NCBI GenBank assembly: GCA_039028975.1
Contig: JBCCHB010000042.1
Location: 39,885-103,884, forward strand
DNA: 64,000 nucleotides
Direction: 5' to 3'
From: JAHBNG01 sp039028975
GTDB lineage: Bacteria; Chloroflexota; Anaerolineae; Caldilineales; Caldilineaceae
Below, piece by piece: positions 43,570 to 51,957 of the stretch (positions are counted from its first letter, which is position 1; every line of letters starts with the position of its first letter). The notes under the pieces are model-generated. The model made no database searches and had not been told where the DNA came from. It saw only the letters and a program-made list of their open reading frames with translations. Position numbers and translations under genes: made by a program.

Positions 43570-44061
43570 CTAACTTGCTACGCTTTCCATATCGACGCTA
43601 TCCGCAGTGTCCAAGACGGCACGGACAATCTTATCATATCCAGTGCAGCGACAAAGGTTGCCAGCCAACCAGAAGCGGACTTCTTCTTCAGTCGGATCGG
43701 GATTTTTTTCCAAGAGAGCCTTGGAGGATATGATGAACCCTGGGGTGCAGATACCACATTGAAGAGCTGCATGTTCCAAAAACTTCTGCTGCAGGGGATG
43801 CAAACCGTCTGCTGTCGCAACACCTTCAATGGTCGTAATCTCAGACCCATCTGTTTCAACGGCTAGGACGAGACAAGAGTTGACCAGCACGCCATCCATC
43901 ATTACATTACAGGCACCACAGTTGCCATTGTTGCACCCTTCTTTGGTACCTGTTAAGCCAGCCGTCTCTCGCAGAACCTCCAATAGGCTCTGGCGTGGCT
44001 CGCAAACAAAATCATATGCTTCACCATTTACGGTAGTTTGAACCATTACTTTTGTAGACAC
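43570..44061 (-). CDS. (2Fe-2S) small subunit of the molybdenum hydroxylase
   Basis: The 163-residue protein has two iron-sulfur clusters. The plant-type one has C-N-N-G-N-C-G-A-C with a further Cys after about 11 residues (about 42-62). The second has C-G-I-C-T-P-G and C-R-C-T-G-Y (about 100-140). It transfers electrons from the molybdenum site to FAD. The start is a GTG at 44061 with AAGGAG six nt upstream, which fixes the N-terminus as M-S-T-K-V. The length is normal for this subunit. Confidence 0.93.
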   Translation of the reverse strand: MSTKVMVQTTVNGEAYDFVCEPRQSLLEVLRETAGLTGTKEGCNNGNCGACNVMMDGVLVNSCLVLAVETDGSEITTIEGVATADGLHPLQQKFLEHAALQCGICTPGFIISSKALLEKNPDPTEEEVRFWLAGNLCRCTGYDKIVRAVLDTADSVDMESVAS

Positions 44062-44248
44062 AGTATTCTCCTTGTCGACGTGATTGGTATTCGGTAGGCT
44101 GGTATTCGGTAAGCCGGTGGACTAGTTTGGTATTCGGTAGTCAGGGTTTGACAACCAGTTCTCAGTTACTTTTCGAGAGACCGCTGCCCCATCGTCCTGT
44201 GAACGCACTAGCACTAACTATCCACCAGAAACTTCCGCTCGATATTGC

Positions 44249-45121
44249 CTATGCCTTTGCTCGTTCAATAGCCAGTTCCAGTGTGCGACGGGTCATGACG
44301 CCGGAGAGGTGCTTCCGATACTCTGCGGTTCCGCGCATGTCGCTTATGGGCGTGGCCGCGGCTTTGGCTAGCTCGGCAGCTTTGGCAATGGACTCGTCAC
44401 TTACTTTTTGACCAACTAGGGCGTCACCTGCTTCCTGAACCAAGAGTGGTTTCGGGGCCACGGCGGCCAGTGAAATGCGAGCGGATTCGATGGTGGTGCG
44501 GCTCTCGTCTAGTTGGACAGAGGCTCCCACGCCAACAACCGCAATATCCATCTCGTTGCGAGGGATAAAGCGCAAATAGGCAGCACCAAAACCTGCTTTG
44601 GGCGCTGGCATGGTCATATTGATAAGAAATTCGCCGGATTCCAGAGCATTCCGGCCCGGTGACAAGCAGAAATCTTCGACGGGAATTTCGCGGCGGCCAT
44701 TGGGGCCTACCACATGGCAGATGGCGTAATGGGCAATCAGGGCGGGAATGCCATCTGCAGCTGGAGAGGCATTACAGAGGTTTCCACCCAAACTGGCTCG
44801 GCCCTGAATCTGTACACCGCCAATGAGGTGAGCCGAATCCATGAGGCCCGGGTAAGCGCCATTGATGGTCGGATCATCATACATGCGGTGGCAGGGGACA
44901 GCCGCGCCCAAGGTTAGGCCGCTTTCGGGGCTGTAGGTCATTTCGGTGGTTTCGGGGACTTTTTTAATGTCTACCACTGTATTCGTACTCAGGCGATTTT
45001 CCCGCAGAGCAACCAGCAAGTCAGTTCCGCCAGCCAAAATACGTCCCATACCATCAGCCTTCTGTAGGGCTAATACAGCTTCATCGATACTGTTAACGGA
45101 TACAAAATTAAAAGCTTCCAA
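44249..45121 (-). CDS. FAD-binding medium subunit of the molybdenum hydroxylase
   Basis: The 290-residue protein shows the FAD motif A-G-G-T-D-L-L-V (about residues 32-39) and the second motif G-G-N-L-C-N-A-S-P-A-A-D near 110. It matches the CoxM-like FAD subunit. It passes electrons from the iron-sulfur clusters to an unknown acceptor. The start is a TTG at 45121, supported by GGAGG eight nt upstream; no ATG is suitable. It is the first gene of the operon (FAD, FeS, molybdopterin subunits, then MoaD-like), and copy B5 lies just upstream. Confidence 0.92.
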   Translation of the reverse strand: MEAFNFVSVNSIDEAVLALQKADGMGRILAGGTDLLVALRENRLSTNTVVDIKKVPETTEMTYSPESGLTLGAAVPCHRMYDDPTINGAYPGLMDSAHLIGGVQIQGRASLGGNLCNASPAADGIPALIAHYAICHVVGPNGRREIPVEDFCLSPGRNALESGEFLINMTMPAPKAGFGAAYLRFIPRNEMDIAVVGVGASVQLDESRTTIESARISLAAVAPKPLLVQEAGDALVGQKVSDESIAKAAELAKAAATPISDMRGTAEYRKHLSGVMTRRTLELAIERAKA

Positions 45122-45147
45122 GAGGTTTCCTCCTTCGGTGTAAGAGT

Positions 45148-45238
45148 AATTACAGTGTGGTCGTTTTGAGAACAGTGGTTTTCCGATGTCCTTCTGGGAG
45201 AGACCAAACGACTGTTTTCAAACGGAGCTGAGTTTAAA
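45148..45238. repeat. Family B covarying palindrome, copy B5, upstream of the hydroxylase operon
   Basis: Starts ATTACAGTGTGGTCG, with arms GAGAACAGTGGTTT and AAACGACTGTTTTC (12 of 14 pair), and ends GAGCTGAGTTTAAATT. It begins 27 bp ahead of the TTG start, so the hydroxylase mRNA may carry it. Confidence 0.85.
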
Positions 45239-45302
45239 TTCCTCAATCGATTGAGGGTAAGAAATGAAGAACAATTTAGTTTACAGCAGCTTGTTCGGAT
45301 GG

Positions 45303-45944
45303 TCAATCAGGAGAAGGGCCCAAGCCAAATAACGTTGGTGTACCCCATACTGCCCAGTTCCAACGGTTATTCCCCAATGAATCTGTCATAAATTGAATAA
45401 TTGCCTTTTGACCAGAAAGACTCGGCAGATCCAAGACAAAGCGTTCCCATGAGGTTGTCTGTTTGGTGATGCTCCAAAGCCGAGCACTATTGACATAGAT
45501 GCGAAATGCGCAGAGGTTTTCACCTTCCATCAATGCCCCATCGCGGATGCCCACAGCAAAGCGTAGACGTAATGAATTGACATCTGGTGGAATTTGCACA
45601 TCATATTCGCAGACGGCGCTCCCATTAATAGGAGGATGCTGCCAGAGTGCTTGCTGCTGGACCATATTGCAGGTGGCTGGGGCAACTTTGATCTCCATCA
45701 TCTGGGGATCCCGAGTGGAAACCTTTCGGGAAGCGGCAAACTCCTCCAGAAAATCAAAGGTCCAGAGAATCTCTTGCTGCTCATCCACCGTTATCTCTTC
45801 ATCCAACAAGCCATTCCAAAGCTCTTCCTGCCATTTTAGATAACTGATGTACTGAGATAGCTGGGTCAATGAATGTTCATTGAGATCGGCAATGCGCCTA
45901 AGGATTGCGTCGATGGTCTCCTGGCGTGGATCGAATGTGGGCAT
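45303..45944 (-). CDS. Two-domain protein translationally coupled to the HNH gene
   Basis: I do not recognise the 213-residue protein as a known family. The first about 75 residues are helical. The remainder is beta-rich, with C-E-Y-D-V-Q-I-P, L-R-L-R-F-A-V-G-I and F-R-I-Y-V-N-S, resembling an NPCBM-like or jelly-roll module. The ATG overlaps the HNH stop codon (TAATG), which argues that the start is 45944 and that the two proteins are made together. Its function could be binding of a sugar or of the HNH protein. Confidence 0.65.
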   Translation of the reverse strand: MPTFDPRQETIDAILRRIADLNEHSLTQLSQYISYLKWQEELWNGLLDEEITVDEQQEILWTFDFLEEFAASRKVSTRDPQMMEIKVAPATCNMVQQQALWQHPPINGSAVCEYDVQIPPDVNSLRLRFAVGIRDGALMEGENLCAFRIYVNSARLWSITKQTTSWERFVLDLPSLSGQKAIIQFMTDSLGNNRWNWAVWGTPTLFGLGPSPD

Positions 45945-46453
45945 TATAGGTTTGGTTGGGTAATCTGCTCCCAACGAGCCGCAGCAATCGGGTTACTTAA
46001 TAAGACAAGAGCCACATAGCTGGGTTCAATGGGCTTCCGTATGAGCCTCATAAGAGCCTCTTCTGGTGTCAACGCACCTTTTTTCTGATTACAGCTCCTA
46101 CACGCCGTGACTAAGTTGGTCCAACTATGTTTCCCCCCCCGGCTGCGAGGTTTAACATGATCTACCGTCAGATTCCCGCGACCAGGGGTTCCCCCACAAT
46201 ATTGGCACGTATTGGCGTCCCTAAGCATAATTGACGCACGGGTTGGGGGGACCATGCGATGAGGTAACCGTACATATTTGTTGAGTCGAATGACAAGCGG
46301 AATGGCAATGGTTCGAGTCGCGCTTCGGAGTAACCCAGACGTGGATTCCACCAGTTCAGCTTTCTCACGCATCAGCAGAATGACTGCCCGGCGAATTGAG
46401 ACTAGGCTTAGTGGTTCATAGCTGGCATTTAGAACCAGCACCTCTTTTGACAT
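45944..46453 (-). CDS. HNH endonuclease
   Basis: The 169-residue protein has a classical HNH motif: C-Q-Y-C-G, then L-T-V-D-H-V-K-P-R-S-R-G-G, and N-L-V-T-A-C-R-S-C-N-Q-K-K-G (about residues 85-130). Zinc-binding cysteines frame the fold. The N-terminus, M-S-K-E-V-L-V-L-N-A-S-Y-E-P, is typical of a widespread stand-alone HNH family in cyanobacteria, actinobacteria and Chloroflexota, whose cellular role is unclear. It is followed by its coupled partner gene and lies alone otherwise; no methylase or phage genes accompany it. Confidence 0.9.
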   Translation of the reverse strand: MSKEVLVLNASYEPLSLVSIRRAVILLMREKAELVESTSGLLRSATRTIAIPLVIRLNKYVRLPHRMVPPTRASIMLRDANTCQYCGGTPGRGNLTVDHVKPRSRGGKHSWTNLVTACRSCNQKKGALTPEEALMRLIRKPIEPSYVALVLLSNPIAAARWEQITQPNL

Positions 46454-46625
46454 AGAGACCTTTACTGCTGCCTTTCACGTACTCAATTGTACGCTGAATG
46501 CTTGCTCAATACTATTTGGGTCAGTGATTCAAGCCGACATGATCTTACTTCCAGTATATCAAGAAGCTAACTCAATGGACAAACTATGGGACACAAATAA
46601 CTACAGCAGAATATTGCGCAAGGGT

Positions 46626-47015
46626 TCATGACACAAATACCTGACTCACCGCGGCAGCTCGGTTCAAGGCGGCCCATAGGAAAAAGCAGATGAAAGAGAG
46701 AGCCAACGATTTCACATTTTCATCCTCAAGCTTATTAAAGTACATGTAACCGGCAGGCAACGCTAGAATGGCGACAATGCCATAAAGAATATGCAGATAT
46801 GCCCTGGGTAAGCCCACACCACCGGTCTGAAAATAGAGTAGCCAGCCCAAAATGAATTGAACAATGAGCAATCCTTCGCCAATTACAGCTGCCCCAAACC
46901 AATTGCCATCTAATGGTCGGGATCGGATTCTGGTGACCAATGCCCAAACCGCTAATACAATGATAAAGAGAGATGCACTTTGTGAAAGATTCCGGTGAAT
47001 AAGAAATATGTTCAT
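46626..47015 (-). CDS. Small four-helix membrane protein
   Basis: From the ATG at 47015 the protein has 129 residues and about four membrane helices, starting with M-N-I-F-L-I-H-R-N-L-S-Q-S. The pattern H-R-N-L-S-x-S and a later H-I-L-Y-G-I-V-A resembles small haem-type membrane proteins of the DUF420 or cytochrome type, but I cannot name it. An open extension to 47186 crosses repetitive sequence and is not accepted. It is a single-gene unit. Confidence 0.6.
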   Translation of the reverse strand: MNIFLIHRNLSQSASLFIIVLAVWALVTRIRSRPLDGNWFGAAVIGEGLLIVQFILGWLLYFQTGGVGLPRAYLHILYGIVAILALPAGYMYFNKLEDENVKSLALSFICFFLWAALNRAAAVSQVFVS

Positions 47016-47283
47016 AATTGCTGGCTGCTGGTGACTAGTTGCTGGTGACTGATACTGAGGCTCATGTTGGTAAATAGGTGAAAAGGATTCAATGGAAACT
47101 GGAATGGGATGCTGTTTGCCACTTCTGAAAAGTGACAAACTTGGTGACTCTCGTGAGAGACTTGACGCCCAAGGGTTGGCCCCCATCTGTCACATTGCAA
47201 ATGTGACCTACCTTCTGATTACTGATTACTTGATGTCTGCCATACCGACTCTGGACTAGGCGACCAAGCGACCGCGGACCCCT

Positions 47284-48798
47284 CTATCCTTGAGGTGCAT
47301 GGACACTTAGATACTGCTTTAAAACACCCAAGGCAGGTCCGTTGATATCATAGCTGAGCCATTGACCACTGGTGGCCATTCCGTAGATGCAGGCTCCGAT
47401 GACATAGTCGTCTTGGCGTAAGGCTTCATCGTACCAGACGAGTTGCTCAATATAGGCACCAGGTCCCCAGAGGCCATAGCCGTTTTCTGCCCAATATCGC
47501 TGAAAGTCTTGCCAACCTCTCGCGTCTGCTGGCCCCCCACGACCAGCCCGAACCAGCCCATCAACGCCACATTCGGTGAAGACAAGGGGAATGGCTAAGC
47601 CTGCTGGTTTTAGGTATTGATTGTAAACCTTGCGGTAGCGTAACGTCAACCACCCATCATCATGGGGAGCAATGCCAGGGTAGCGATTCTGATTATCCCG
47701 GGTGCTTAAGTAGTAGATAGTAGGAGCCGAATACTCATGCAAACCCAACCAACCATTGTACTGGGATGCGGCTTGGAGTGCTGAAATAAAATGTTCCCAG
47801 AATTCTAGATCTGGTCCGCCTGTTGCAAAATTCCCGATGACGCTGCGGATGCCTCGCTCTCCCAGTAGCCGGGTTCGTTCTGCCTCAAAATCAGCTAGCC
47901 GCTTCATCTCATCGTGATTGCCTGCCACGGGTTCATTGTAGGAGATCCAGCCATCAAAGTGGGGGCGCCTCCGATCATCATCGGCATAGGGTAGAATCTG
48001 ATTCACAAAATCAGCCGCGGCTGCAGTTGGGTTCATATTTTGCAGATCTGGATCGGGAAGATGAATCCGCCCAATTAGCTGTGTGCCCGGTGAGGTTTGT
48101 TTGATTTGGGCGGCAAAGTTGGCATCTAGCTCTAGAGTTGTGACTGCCCGCACAGCCTGCGTCTCCAATAGGTCGAAGAGTTCAGGCAGGTTGCGCTCCA
48201 CGTGGATGCCAAGTTTGCTTGGAGCACCAGGTGGGAAAGGCGTCGCTACAGGTGTTGGCGTATCAGTTGGACGAGGTGTGGGTGTCTCTGTGGGCGTCTC
48301 AGTTGGGGGCAGTGGCGTATCCGTAGGGAGCGTGGCTACGTCTACAGTGTCCGCATCATCATGCCGAACAAATGGCAAATAACTCTCCTGGATATCGTCC
48401 AGAGTTGACGTAGAGGCTTCTAGCGGACTGAGGATACTTACTGGTGTGGCGGTAGACGTACCTGTTGGGGTCGGCAGAGGTGAATGGGGTGGCGTTGGTG
48501 TTGGTGATGGCCAGATGCGATTGCACGCCGCTCCAAGCCAAAGAGCGAATGCACCAAGTGTACCGCCCAAGAAGGCACGACGTCCCCACTCGGGATTTGT
48601 ATTGACGGTCTCTCTATCTATCTCTGGGGGCGCTGCACCTTGTAACTCTGTAGGTTGTGGCTCTGGCGATTGTGGCTCTGTTACGTTCTCTCTATCAGGC
48701 GAAAGGGCAGCGTTCATCTTTCTATTTTGAACACTCGGCTGGTCGGCACCTGCTCCGTGCATGGGGGTGTCTTGCTCGGTCAAGGTTGTTCCTGTCAC
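47284..48798 (-). CDS. Tat-exported lipoprotein with GH-A-like TIM barrel
   Basis: The 504-residue protein has a long N-terminal region with Pro and Glu (about 1-70), a twin-arginine motif G-R-R-A-F-L-G-G (about 72-79), a hydrophobic stretch and a lipobox-like L-G-A-A-C (Cys about 92). Thr/Pro linkers follow (about 96-190) and then a TIM-barrel domain with I-S-Y-N-E and F-T-E-C-G, the likely acid/base and nucleophile. The barrel is paralogous to the protein at 36605-37831. The likely role is hydrolysis of an external glycan. The unusually long sequence before the RR pair leaves the exact start open (an internal ATG at 48762 is possible). Confidence 0.7.
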   Translation of the reverse strand: MTGTTLTEQDTPMHGAGADQPSVQNRKMNAALSPDRENVTEPQSPEPQPTELQGAAPPEIDRETVNTNPEWGRRAFLGGTLGAFALWLGAACNRIWPSPTPTPPHSPLPTPTGTSTATPVSILSPLEASTSTLDDIQESYLPFVRHDDADTVDVATLPTDTPLPPTETPTETPTPRPTDTPTPVATPFPPGAPSKLGIHVERNLPELFDLLETQAVRAVTTLELDANFAAQIKQTSPGTQLIGRIHLPDPDLQNMNPTAAAADFVNQILPYADDDRRRPHFDGWISYNEPVAGNHDEMKRLADFEAERTRLLGERGIRSVIGNFATGGPDLEFWEHFISALQAASQYNGWLGLHEYSAPTIYYLSTRDNQNRYPGIAPHDDGWLTLRYRKVYNQYLKPAGLAIPLVFTECGVDGLVRAGRGGPADARGWQDFQRYWAENGYGLWGPGAYIEQLVWYDEALRQDDYVIGACIYGMATSGQWLSYDINGPALGVLKQYLSVHAPQG

Positions 48799-48894
48799 AA
48801 TTATCGATTATACTACTTTTGTTACGTATGATATCTAAGCATACAGAGCTTTTAATGTCATGTAGCAAGGGACTGTCTTCCTTATAAGAACATA

Positions 48895-49010
48895 CTCAAT
48901 ACCATTAAGGTAGTGGAGGCTGCGATGCACGGCGTCTTGGATTCCTGTCCTTCCAAACAGAATCTTTACCGTGCGTTGCAGGCGAAACGGCTTAACTAGA
49001 TGACATTGAG
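48895..49010. repeat. Family D repeat, copy D1
   Basis: A palindrome with CTGCGATGCACGG and CCGTGCGTTGCAG near its centre, and outer ends CTCAATACC and TGACATTGAG. It is very similar to copy D2 at 56936. It lies in a 325-bp gap (48799-49123), 114 bp before the SelW-like gene. Confidence 0.82.
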
Positions 49011-49123
49011 AACATATTCTTAACTATAAGAATAACGTATCTTATTATGAAGCGTTCCGTAATCCGTTTCGGTGTATTTGGGTCCAATTGACAAAACCAC
49101 ATATAGTGAAAAAGGAGACTTTT

Positions 49124-49390
49124 ATGGACAAGCTCAAATTGAGTGTTGAATATTGCACGTCTTGAAACTATACACCTAAAGCCGTCAGTTTGACGAGCGA
49201 ACTACTAGAAAAGTATACGGCCAATATTGAGACTGTAACATTAATCCCTTCTGGTGGTGGTCGTTTTGAAGTGATCGCCGGGGATGAGCTGATTTACAGC
49301 AAGAAAGCAACTGGCCGCCATGCTGAACCAGGTGAGGTTGCCGGGCTGTTTGCCAAGGTAATCGGTGCAGAAGCCGTTCCGGCTGATTGA
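49124..49390 (+). CDS. SelW/Rdx-like selenoprotein, TGA read as selenocysteine
   Basis: The ATG at 49124 has AAAGGAG six nt upstream. Codons 1-13 give M-D-K-L-K-L-S-V-E-Y-C-T-S, codon 14 is TGA (49163-49165), and the frame then continues through N-Y-T-P-K-A-V-S-L to a stop at 49390. The product of 88 residues matches the Rdx/SelW family (thioredoxin-like, V-E-Y-C-x-x-C/U, then G-G-R-F-E-V and the T-G-R-H-A-E-P-G-E motif). The TGA falls exactly on the second redox residue, giving C-T-S-U. A SECIS-like hairpin lies 17 nt after it. A redox role, probably with glutathione or thioredoxin-like partners, is expected. A start at TTG 49190 would make a headless protein. Confidence 0.87.
49181..49198 (+). 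promoter_or_regulatory. Candidate bacterial SECIS element of the SelW-like gene
   Basis: CGTCA-GTT-TGACG forms a five-pair stem with a GUU loop, extended by GC/GC across a one-base bulge. The stem starts 17 nt and the loop 22 nt after the TGA, within the window expected for SelB recognition, and the loop begins with G. Confidence 0.75.
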
Positions 49391-49592
49391 TCTCTGTTAA
49401 TTTAGACCATTCCAAAAATTTAGTATACGTGGAGAAGGCGTTCTCTAACGTCGGTTTTTCTCTGAAATAGCCGCATTAGAGAATGCTGCCTCCACAGCTT
49501 TCTAGGTAATTTATTTTTAGGAATGACCTTAGTGAGACTGCTTACGTAATTCGTCGGTGCAGTGTCATGCTGCACCGTTCAATGCACTTCCA

Positions 49593-49648
49593 CAATCTGC
49601 CTCAGACTTCCCAACTACATCAATCTGCCTCAGACTTCCCAACTACAT
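49593..49648. repeat. Perfect 28-bp tandem duplication at the end of the Nif3 gene
   Basis: CAATCTGCCTCAGACTTCCC and the eight following bases occur twice in tandem. The second copy contains the stop codon of the minus-strand Nif3 gene. Confidence 0.9.
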
Positions 49649-50398
49649 CTCTGTTGGTAGATCAACAAACTCAAACCCTACGCCAAATTTCTCTACCAAG
49701 TGTTTGCCCAATGCCTGAACCCCCACTACCTCTGACTGGTAGTGTCCAACATAGATCACATTGATTCCAGCATTCAGGGCATCATAATAGTTGGCATGGC
49801 TGGTTTCCCCTGTTATGTAGGTATCGCAGCCGAGGGCTGCCGCCTCTTCAACATGGCTTGCCCCACCACCGCTGAGAATCCCTATTCGGCGAATTTGATT
49901 CGGGCCATGACGCTGAACCACCTGAATAGGCCCAACTCGTTCTTGAATTCGCGTAACTAGCTCATCCAACGTTGTACTTTCTGACACTTCGGTTAGGGCT
50001 GCCAGAGGAGTCCCTTTGATATTGGCCCACCAGTCAACAATCTTCAGCCTCAGTCGATTGGCCAATTCTGCATTGTTGCCCACTTCTGGGTGGGCATCTA
50101 AAGCTAAATGAGCTGCATAGAGGTTCAAATTTGCGTCCATAAATGTGCGCACCAAGCGACCATAGCTGCCTGATAGAAGGCGTGGCGGCCCCCAGAAGAT
50201 CCCGTGGTGAACCAACATCAGATCGGCATTTTTCTCTAGGGCTGCTTCAACACAAGGCTGATGCGAATCAACCAAGGCCACAATTTTGCGGACCTCCTCT
50301 TTGCCTTCAATTTGCAGCCCCTGAGGACCGTAATCGCCGATCTCATTGATGCGCAAGTAATCATCTAGATAAGAGACAAGTTCAGCTCGATTCATCAC
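49643..50398 (-). CDS. Nif3-like dinuclear metal centre protein (GTP cyclohydrolase I type 2 homologue)
   Basis: The 251-residue protein shows the Nif3 metal-binding motifs: M-L-V-H-H-G-I-F-W-G, A-A-H-L-A-L-D-A-H-P, and at the C-terminus G-E-T-S-H-A-N and V-G-H-Y-Q-S-E. The family forms a hexamer with two metal ions per subunit. Its true reaction is not settled, though it was once called a GTP cyclohydrolase. The first two codons (ATG ATG) give a start at 50398. Its 3' end carries a short tandem duplication including the stop. Confidence 0.92.
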   Translation of the reverse strand: MMNRAELVSYLDDYLRINEIGDYGPQGLQIEGKEEVRKIVALVDSHQPCVEAALEKNADLMLVHHGIFWGPPRLLSGSYGRLVRTFMDANLNLYAAHLALDAHPEVGNNAELANRLRLKIVDWWANIKGTPLAALTEVSESTTLDELVTRIQERVGPIQVVQRHGPNQIRRIGILSGGGASHVEEAAALGCDTYITGETSHANYYDALNAGINVIYVGHYQSEVVGVQALGKHLVEKFGVGFEFVDLPTEM

Positions 50399-50468
50399 AT
50401 CTCCTCGTTTTCATGACTATCAGTAGTTAAACATGCAACAGACTGCACTACAAGGAATGAAAATCGAA

Positions 50469-50523
50469 CAAAGATTGCAAAGATTTCACAGATTCTTTGT
50501 CTTTCTAATCTTCAAATCTTTGT
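50469..50523. repeat. Dispersed ACAAAGATT-type palindrome
   Basis: ACAAAGATT and AATCTTTGT are the outer arms, with AGATT/AATCT pairs inside. Related to 26541-26593. Confidence 0.6.
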
Positions 50524-50599
50524 CTATTTACAGAGCAGATCGCAATCGTTCAATGAGCACGCCCTCTTGACGCAAGTAGCATGCCTACTCCACTTCCAT

Positions 50600-50809
50600 C
50601 TACTGACTATCCTCGTTGCCTCTGCGTACAAATTTTTTCACCCCTTTGGTAAATTTGCGTCTCGGCAGCATCAAGCGTCGGCCACAGGTACAGCAGACCA
50701 TCCCAATATCTGCCCCTACCCGAGTTACTTCCCATTCGTCTCCACCACAGGGGTGCTGCTTGCGCATCTGGGCAATGTCGCCAACATAGATTGCATCGTA
50801 GATTTCCAT
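50600..50809 (-). CDS. DUF951 family protein
   Basis: The 69-residue protein is a DUF951 member, recognised by Y-V-G-D-I-A-Q-M-R-K-x-H-P-C-G, E-W-E-V-T-R-V-G-A-D-I-G and C-C-T-C-G-R-R-L-M-L-P-R. The cysteine and histidine residues suggest zinc binding, and the family is small and basic, so nucleic acid binding is possible but unproven. It begins at ATG 50809 overlapping the stop of the PIG-L gene (TGATG), so the two are coupled. An extra TTG one codon earlier is not needed. Confidence 0.88.
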   Translation of the reverse strand: MEIYDAIYVGDIAQMRKQHPCGGDEWEVTRVGADIGMVCCTCGRRLMLPRRKFTKGVKKFVRRGNEDSQ

Positions 50810-51738
50810 CAATGGACTCCTGCAAAGAGATCTGTCTCTTGTACGGCTCTCATCCCGTTGCGTCGTTCTGGCGCGGGAAATGCGCGCGTAAAGCTCTCAT
50901 TTGCCAAAAAGCGCCGACGTAGAAAGGCAGGCAAAATGCGGACAAAGGCTGGGCCACCGCTATATTGGCTGGCATGAGCACGGCTAGCAAGGTTCTTGGC
51001 TTCCAAGTAATCCGAGACGTCTATTGTCGTATGCACAGGTGTATCCCACTGACTAATTTCGACCAAGTTGATGTCTTTGTTGCGGCCAATGGCCGATGGA
51101 TCCTGACCGAAAAGAGGCATCAGCCGAACCACCAACTTAAGGAGTCTCTTATCAAAAGCTGTGTAGTAGAGCTTCTGTGGTGGATGCGTTGAGCTTTGAG
51201 TCGTTGATTGGTTGGGTACGGTAGTCGGGGTTGAAGAAGGGCCATGGGACCGCATCTTATAGAAGGCCGCAGAGACGGCTTCGCAACAGCGGATATGATC
51301 GGGATGACCGTAGCCACCAAATGGATCGTGGGTAACCACAACCTGAGGGCCGAGGCGCTGCATATATTCGGCTACTTCAGCTACTAACTGCTCAATAGGC
51401 TGCTGGATAAGCGCACGTGGATTCTGATTTTCTGGTGCACCTCTCATGCCGCTATCTCGATATGGGAGAGACCAAATGGTCGTAATACCAAGGGCAACGG
51501 CTGCATCGGAGAGTTCCTTGGAGCGAACTTGAGCTAAGGTCGTTCCATGTTGGCGCACTTCCTCATCTTCTATGGAGCCGGCCTCTACAGATCCTGCATT
51601 GCCATCGGTTGCAATAATGACATGTACGTTGTAGCCCTGGGCGGCATATTTGGCTAACATGCCTCCTGGCCCAAAGCTTTCATCATCGGGGTGGGCAAAG
51701 ACGGCCAGTAAGGTGTGGGTAATTTCTTGTTTGCTCAT
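50809..51738 (-). CDS. PIG-L family deacetylase
   Basis: The 309-residue protein has the family motif A-H-P-D-D-E-S-F-G-P-G-G-M (about residues 15-27) and the second metal motif T-H-D-P-F-G-G-Y-G-H-P-D-H, about 115 residues further on. PIG-L enzymes are zinc-dependent N-deacetylases acting on N-acetylglucosamine-containing compounds, including BshB in bacillithiol and MshB in mycothiol synthesis. The substrate here is unknown. The start M-S-K-Q-E at 51738 is preferred because the open region upstream has no ribosome site. The DUF951 gene is coupled behind it. Confidence 0.9.
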   Translation of the reverse strand: MSKQEITHTLLAVFAHPDDESFGPGGMLAKYAAQGYNVHVIIATDGNAGSVEAGSIEDEEVRQHGTTLAQVRSKELSDAAVALGITTIWSLPYRDSGMRGAPENQNPRALIQQPIEQLVAEVAEYMQRLGPQVVVTHDPFGGYGHPDHIRCCEAVSAAFYKMRSHGPSSTPTTVPNQSTTQSSTHPPQKLYYTAFDKRLLKLVVRLMPLFGQDPSAIGRNKDINLVEISQWDTPVHTTIDVSDYLEAKNLASRAHASQYSGGPAFVRILPAFLRRRFLANESFTRAFPAPERRNGMRAVQETDLFAGVH

Positions 51739-51957
51739 TTGGTATAGATTGCAAATGGGACGGTAATCGTGTATTATGTACAATACTTTACCGTTCAAAC
51801 ATTCTGTTTATAAGCGACTCTGTCTGAAAATGAAGTCAGTATAAATGTCCAGGTAAAATTTGTCCTATCACTTGTGAACAGTACAAGTTGAATTGAATAA
51901 AATATGGATGGAATTTCCCTGTGTTCAAGATTGTTTGAAGAAGGCCGTAGCATAGTT

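Noticed and set aside
41052..44061. Carbon monoxide dehydrogenase (CoxL/CoxS/CoxM)
   Set aside because: The active loop A-Y-R-A-P-G does not match either CO dehydrogenase form.
43365..44140. CRISPR-like array from the GGTAG repeats
   Set aside because: Repeats are irregular, very short and without uniform spacers.
49190..49390. Short Rdx protein starting at TTG 49190
   Set aside because: It lacks the redox motif and a ribosome site, and the TTG is in the loop of the SECIS-like hairpin. The ATG at 49124 has an ideal ribosome site.
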